A model generated the notes under the pieces. It made no database searches. It worked only from the letters and a program-made list of their open reading frames with translations, and had not been told where the DNA came from. A stretch of DNA of 9,196 nucleotides from CAZFCK01 sp964517355. Lineage in GTDB: Bacteria > Desulfobacterota > Desulfovibrionia > Desulfovibrionales > Desulfovibrionaceae. A program made the position numbers and the translations under genes. The first letter of the stretch is position 1. Every line of letters begins with the position of its first letter. Location of the stretch: NCBI GenBank assembly GCA_964517355.1, contig CAZFCK010000198.1:1-9196 (forward strand), read 5' to 3'. Of this stretch, positions 6,834 to 9,196 are shown piece after piece.

Positions 6834-6930
6834 GACGATCCTCCTCTATGATGCAGGCGTTGCGCTTTCTCATCCGGCAACGGGGGAAGAGCGGCAGCCC
6901 CCCCGACGGCAAGGCGAATCCGGGGCGGTG

Positions 6931-7509
6931 TCAGGACCGTCCTCCCTCTTCCGCCCATCGCGGCCCCATTTCATATGGGACGCGCAATTGATCCAAAATC
7001 CGCCCCACCACTTGCTGCAGCAAATCGTCGATCGTTGCGGGCCTGTGATAGAACCCGGGGCACGGCGGCAGAATCACCGCGCCCGCCCGTTTGGCGCGCA
7101 GCATGTTTTCCAGATGGATGGCGTTCAGGGGCGTTTCCCGCGGCACAAGCACCAGGGGACGCCCCTCCTTGAGCGTGACATCGGCGGCGCGATGCACCAG
7201 GTTACTGCCCAGGCCGTTGGCAATGGCGGCCAGGCTGGCCATGGAGCAGGGGCAGACGACCATGCCGCCATGCCTCCAGGAGCCGCTGGCCGGACCAGCC
7301 GCGAGGTCGCGCTGGGAGTACAGGGCCGCGCAGCCGCGCACCATGTCTTCCAACGCCAGATCGGATTCATGTTCGAGCACCAGCCTCGCGGCGTCGGAAA
7401 CAATGCAGTGCACCTCCACGTCCGCGGCGAACAGGGCGCGCAGCAACACGGCGGCATACGGCATGCCGCTTGCGCCCGTCATGGCCACCACGATACGTTG
7501 CCGCTCCAC
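6931..7509 (-). CDS. ubiX: UbiX-family flavin prenyltransferase
   Basis: The enzyme joins a dimethylallyl group to FMN to make prenylated FMN, the cofactor of UbiD-type decarboxylases. The 192-residue length fits the family (E. coli UbiX has 189). Family motifs are present in order: TGASGMPYA (11-19, flavin phosphate loop), SDAARLVLEHE (38-48), CPCSMASLAAIANG (86-99), HRAADVTLKEGRPLVL (106-121), PRETPL (123-128) and PGFYHRP (151-157), where many relatives have PAFY. The GTG at 7509 is chosen because GGGAGG lies five bases upstream; the open frame extends to 7734, but the added residues lie inside ubiD and do not resemble UbiX. The start is 10 bases after the ubiD stop, a typical operon spacing for enzyme and cofactor supplier. 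Confidence 0.94.
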   Translation of the reverse strand: MERQRIVVAMTGASGMPYAAVLLRALFAADVEVHCIVSDAARLVLEHESDLALEDMVRGCAALYSQRDLAAGPASGSWRHGGMVVCPCSMASLAAIANGLGSNLVHRAADVTLKEGRPLVLVPRETPLNAIHLENMLRAKRAGAVILPPCPGFYHRPATIDDLLQQVVGRILDQLRVPYEMGPRWAEEGGRS

Positions 7510-7519
7510 GCCGGCCTCC

Positions 7520-8968
7520 CTAATCCAGGCCCAGTTTGGGCCACAGCGCGTCGACGCGCGACTTTGTTTCGGCATCCATGACCAAAGAATCCGGCCAGGC
7601 GCGCATGTGCCCTTCGTCCGGTCCTTTTTTAGTGGCGTCGATACCCATTTTGCCCCCGTAAAATGCCGTGGGCGAGGCATGGTCCAGGGCGTCCAGCGGT
7701 CCTTCGAGGATAACCACGTCGCGCCGAGGATCAACGTTGTTGCCCACGCGCCACCACACTTCGGAGGTGTTCTGCACGTTCACGTTCTTGTCCACCAACA
7801 CGATAATCTTGGTGAACATCATCTGCCCCATTCCCCAAAGAGCGTACATGACCTTTCGGGTTTGCCCGGGATAGCGTTTATCGATGCTCACAAAACAAAA
7901 GTTGTGGAACACGCCCTCCAAGGGCAGGTTCATGTCCACAATCTCAGGGAGCTGTTTTTTTATCAAGGGCAAAAAGATGCGCTCCGTGGCCTTGCCCATG
8001 TAGCAATCTTCCATGGGGGGCGGTCCGACCAGGGTTGCTGGATAAATCGCGTCTTCCCGATGGGTGACGCAAGTGACGTGGAAAACCGGATAATCGTCGG
8101 CCAGGGAATAATAGCCCGTATGGTCGCCGAAAGGCCCCTCCCTGCGGCGTTCGCCCGGATCGACATAACCTTCAAGCACAAACTGGCTGTTGGCCGGAAC
8201 CTCCAGATCCACAGTCTTACACTTCACCAAGTCCACAGGCATCTTGCGCAAAAATCCGGCAAAAAGAAATTCATCAATCTCGTCGGGCAGCGGCGCCGTG
8301 GCGGCATAGGTCACCACCGGGTCCGGCCCCAGGGCCACTGCAACGTCCAGGCGCTGCCCCTTCTTTTCCGCCAGATGATAATGATAGGCGCCGCCTTTGT
8401 GTCGATGCCAATGCATGCCCGTGGTGCGGCGGTCAAAGATCTGCATGCGGTACATGCCCATGTTGCGGGTGCCGGTCTCAGGATTTTTGGTGATGACCAG
8501 CGGCAGAGTGATGAAAGGCCCCGCGTCTTGCGGCCACGTGGTGAGCACCGGCAACTGGGTGAGATCAACCTCCTCACCGAGCAGCACCTTTTCCTGGCAG
8601 GGCGCCTTTGTCACTTCACGGGGGAAGATATTGGCCACGCGCCGCAGTTTCGGGATCATTTTCAATTTCTTGATCATACTGTCGGGCTTTTCCACCTCGA
8701 GAAACTCGTGCACGCTCTCGCCCACAGTATCGAGATTTTCCACCTCCAAGGCCAGATGCATACGCTCGTAGGAACCGAAAGCGTTTGTAAGCACCGGGAA
8801 TTTAGAGCCTTGAGGATTGGTGAAGAGCAAGGCCGGTCCATTATTCTTGCTGACGCGGTCGGTGATCTCGGCGATTTCAAGATGCGGATCAAGCAACGCG
8901 TCAATGCGCTTCAATTGGCCATGTCGCTCCAGTTCTTTGATAAAGGCCTGTAAATCCTTGTATGGCAT
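7520..8968 (-). CDS. ubiD: UbiD-family prenyl-FMN-dependent decarboxylase (probably menaquinone synthesis)
   Basis: The enzyme removes a carboxyl group from an aromatic acid using prenylated FMN and a divalent metal. The 482 residues are close to E. coli UbiD (497). Landmarks align with Aspergillus Fdc1 as I know it: N169, H190 and E233 fit the metal ligands, and R174, E277 and D282 fit the catalytic Arg-Glu-Glu/Asp set in REGPFGDHTGYY. The C-terminal ASPTAFYGGKMGIDATKK segment is also typical. The ATG at 8968 is preferred over a TTG at 8974 because AAGGAG lies six bases before the ATG and touches the TTG. In an anaerobe the likely substrate is a prenylated naphthoate of menaquinone synthesis, possibly by the futalosine route (mqnL-type). 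An ubiquinone-type substrate or another aromatic acid cannot be excluded, since no other quinone gene is in view. ubiX follows directly. Confidence 0.94.
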   Translation of the reverse strand: MPYKDLQAFIKELERHGQLKRIDALLDPHLEIAEITDRVSKNNGPALLFTNPQGSKFPVLTNAFGSYERMHLALEVENLDTVGESVHEFLEVEKPDSMIKKLKMIPKLRRVANIFPREVTKAPCQEKVLLGEEVDLTQLPVLTTWPQDAGPFITLPLVITKNPETGTRNMGMYRMQIFDRRTTGMHWHRHKGGAYHYHLAEKKGQRLDVAVALGPDPVVTYAATAPLPDEIDEFLFAGFLRKMPVDLVKCKTVDLEVPANSQFVLEGYVDPGERRREGPFGDHTGYYSLADDYPVFHVTCVTHREDAIYPATLVGPPPMEDCYMGKATERIFLPLIKKQLPEIVDMNLPLEGVFHNFCFVSIDKRYPGQTRKVMYALWGMGQMMFTKIIVLVDKNVNVQNTSEVWWRVGNNVDPRRDVVILEGPLDALDHASPTAFYGGKMGIDATKKGPDEGHMRAWPDSLVMDAETKSRVDALWPKLGLD

Positions 8969-9008
8969 GAACAACTCCTTGAAGGCAAATAATCTTGCAA
9001 ACTCTCAG

Positions 9009-9036
9009 AGTATACCAGTGCGCAACACCTTGACAA
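9009..9036 (-). promoter_or_regulatory. Sigma70-type promoter for ubiD-ubiX
   Basis: On the minus strand, TTGTCA (9036-9031) and TATACT (9014-9009) each match the consensus at 5 of 6 positions, with a 16-base spacer. TGG directly before the -10 makes it an extended -10. Transcription would start near 9002, giving a leader of about 34 bases with AAGGAG before the ubiD ATG. This is the best promoter in the window. The -35 lies in a small palindrome, CTTGTCAAG. Confidence 0.7.
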
Positions 9037-9196
9037 GTGGAATACGGCGCTTGGCGATCAAGCCCCGGCGGCGCTCCAGTGAGGCATTTCCGTCCTTTCT
9101 TATACCATTTCCCATTTCTAGAGTAATATATGAAAATTTCCGGGGGAAACCAGCGCTGCTATCTTCATCCCTAAGGCGCGATACGACCGCGCCCAA
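9037..9196. other. Upstream region at the window edge, no gene recognised
   Basis: This AT-richer stretch lies upstream of the ubiD promoter. A minus-strand frame is open from the right edge to 9005, but its 63 residues match no family I know, and it would run over the promoter. A second extended -10-like TGGTATAAG occurs at 9099-9107 on the minus strand without a clear -35. A TTTCC/GGAAA stem occurs at 9137-9149. It may include the end of a neighbour outside the window. Confidence 0.4.

Noticed and set aside
7091..8953. 620-codon open frame on the plus strand, antisense to ubiX and ubiD
   Set aside because: Both genes beneath it have clear family motifs and ribosome sites. The antisense product resembles no known protein; long antisense frames are expected opposite G+C-rich genes.
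9030..9035. Perfect TTGACA on the plus strand
   Set aside because: There is no -10-like sequence at proper distance and no gene downstream on that strand; it is the complement of the minus-strand -35 region.
9005..9196. 63-residue minus-strand frame reaching the right edge
   Set aside because: It has no recognisable motif, begins with TTG at the very edge and overlaps the strong ubiD promoter. It could be the tail of an outside gene, but nothing supports that.

Overview
The window holds seven protein-coding genes, all on the minus strand. From right to left, which is the order of transcription, they are: a UbiD-family decarboxylase, a UbiX-family flavin prenyltransferase, a UPF0173-type metallo-beta-lactamase-fold hydrolase, a CheY-like receiver protein, a 698-residue TPR protein with a degenerate receiver-like N-terminus, a double-length universal stress protein, and a ClC chloride channel/transporter with a CBS pair. 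I saw no RNA genes, insertion sequences, CRISPR arrays or phage genes. The moderate to high G+C, strong Shine-Dalgarno sequences, a CheY/TPR signalling pair and UbiD/UbiX without other quinone genes fit a Gram-negative anaerobe. Desulfovibrio-like sulfate reducers are my best guess, but this is an inference from gene style and not a database match.

Right part (about 6111-9036): a good sigma70-type promoter with an extended -10 (9009-9036) precedes ubiD. ubiX follows 10 bases after the ubiD stop, behind its own strong ribosome site. UbiX makes the prenylated FMN that UbiD-type decarboxylases need, so the two form one functional unit, most likely the decarboxylation step of menaquinone synthesis. 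The metallo-hydrolase follows 97 bases later and is probably co-transcribed. A stem-loop abuts its stop codon.

Middle part (3241-6004): a CheY-like protein with every phosphorylation residue lies just upstream of the TPR protein. The N-terminus of the TPR protein looks like a receiver that has lost its phospho-accepting aspartate but kept the Lys-Pro motif. The 181-base gap between them holds two clear inverted repeats. The pair may act together in signal transduction. The partner kinase is not in the window.

Left part (1-3240): a 345-base gene-free stretch holds a candidate promoter for the stress protein, a 15-bp inverted repeat beside an A8 tract, and a 21-base repeat. The universal stress protein and the ClC gene follow, 65 bases apart, and look like a two-gene operon. 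An inverted copy of the 21-base repeat (20 of 21 identical) lies beyond the ClC gene among several tandem stem-loops, so the USP-ClC pair is bracketed by inverted repeats. The ClC protein keeps the gating glutamate but lacks the proton glutamate of ClC exchangers and has an unusual first filter segment.
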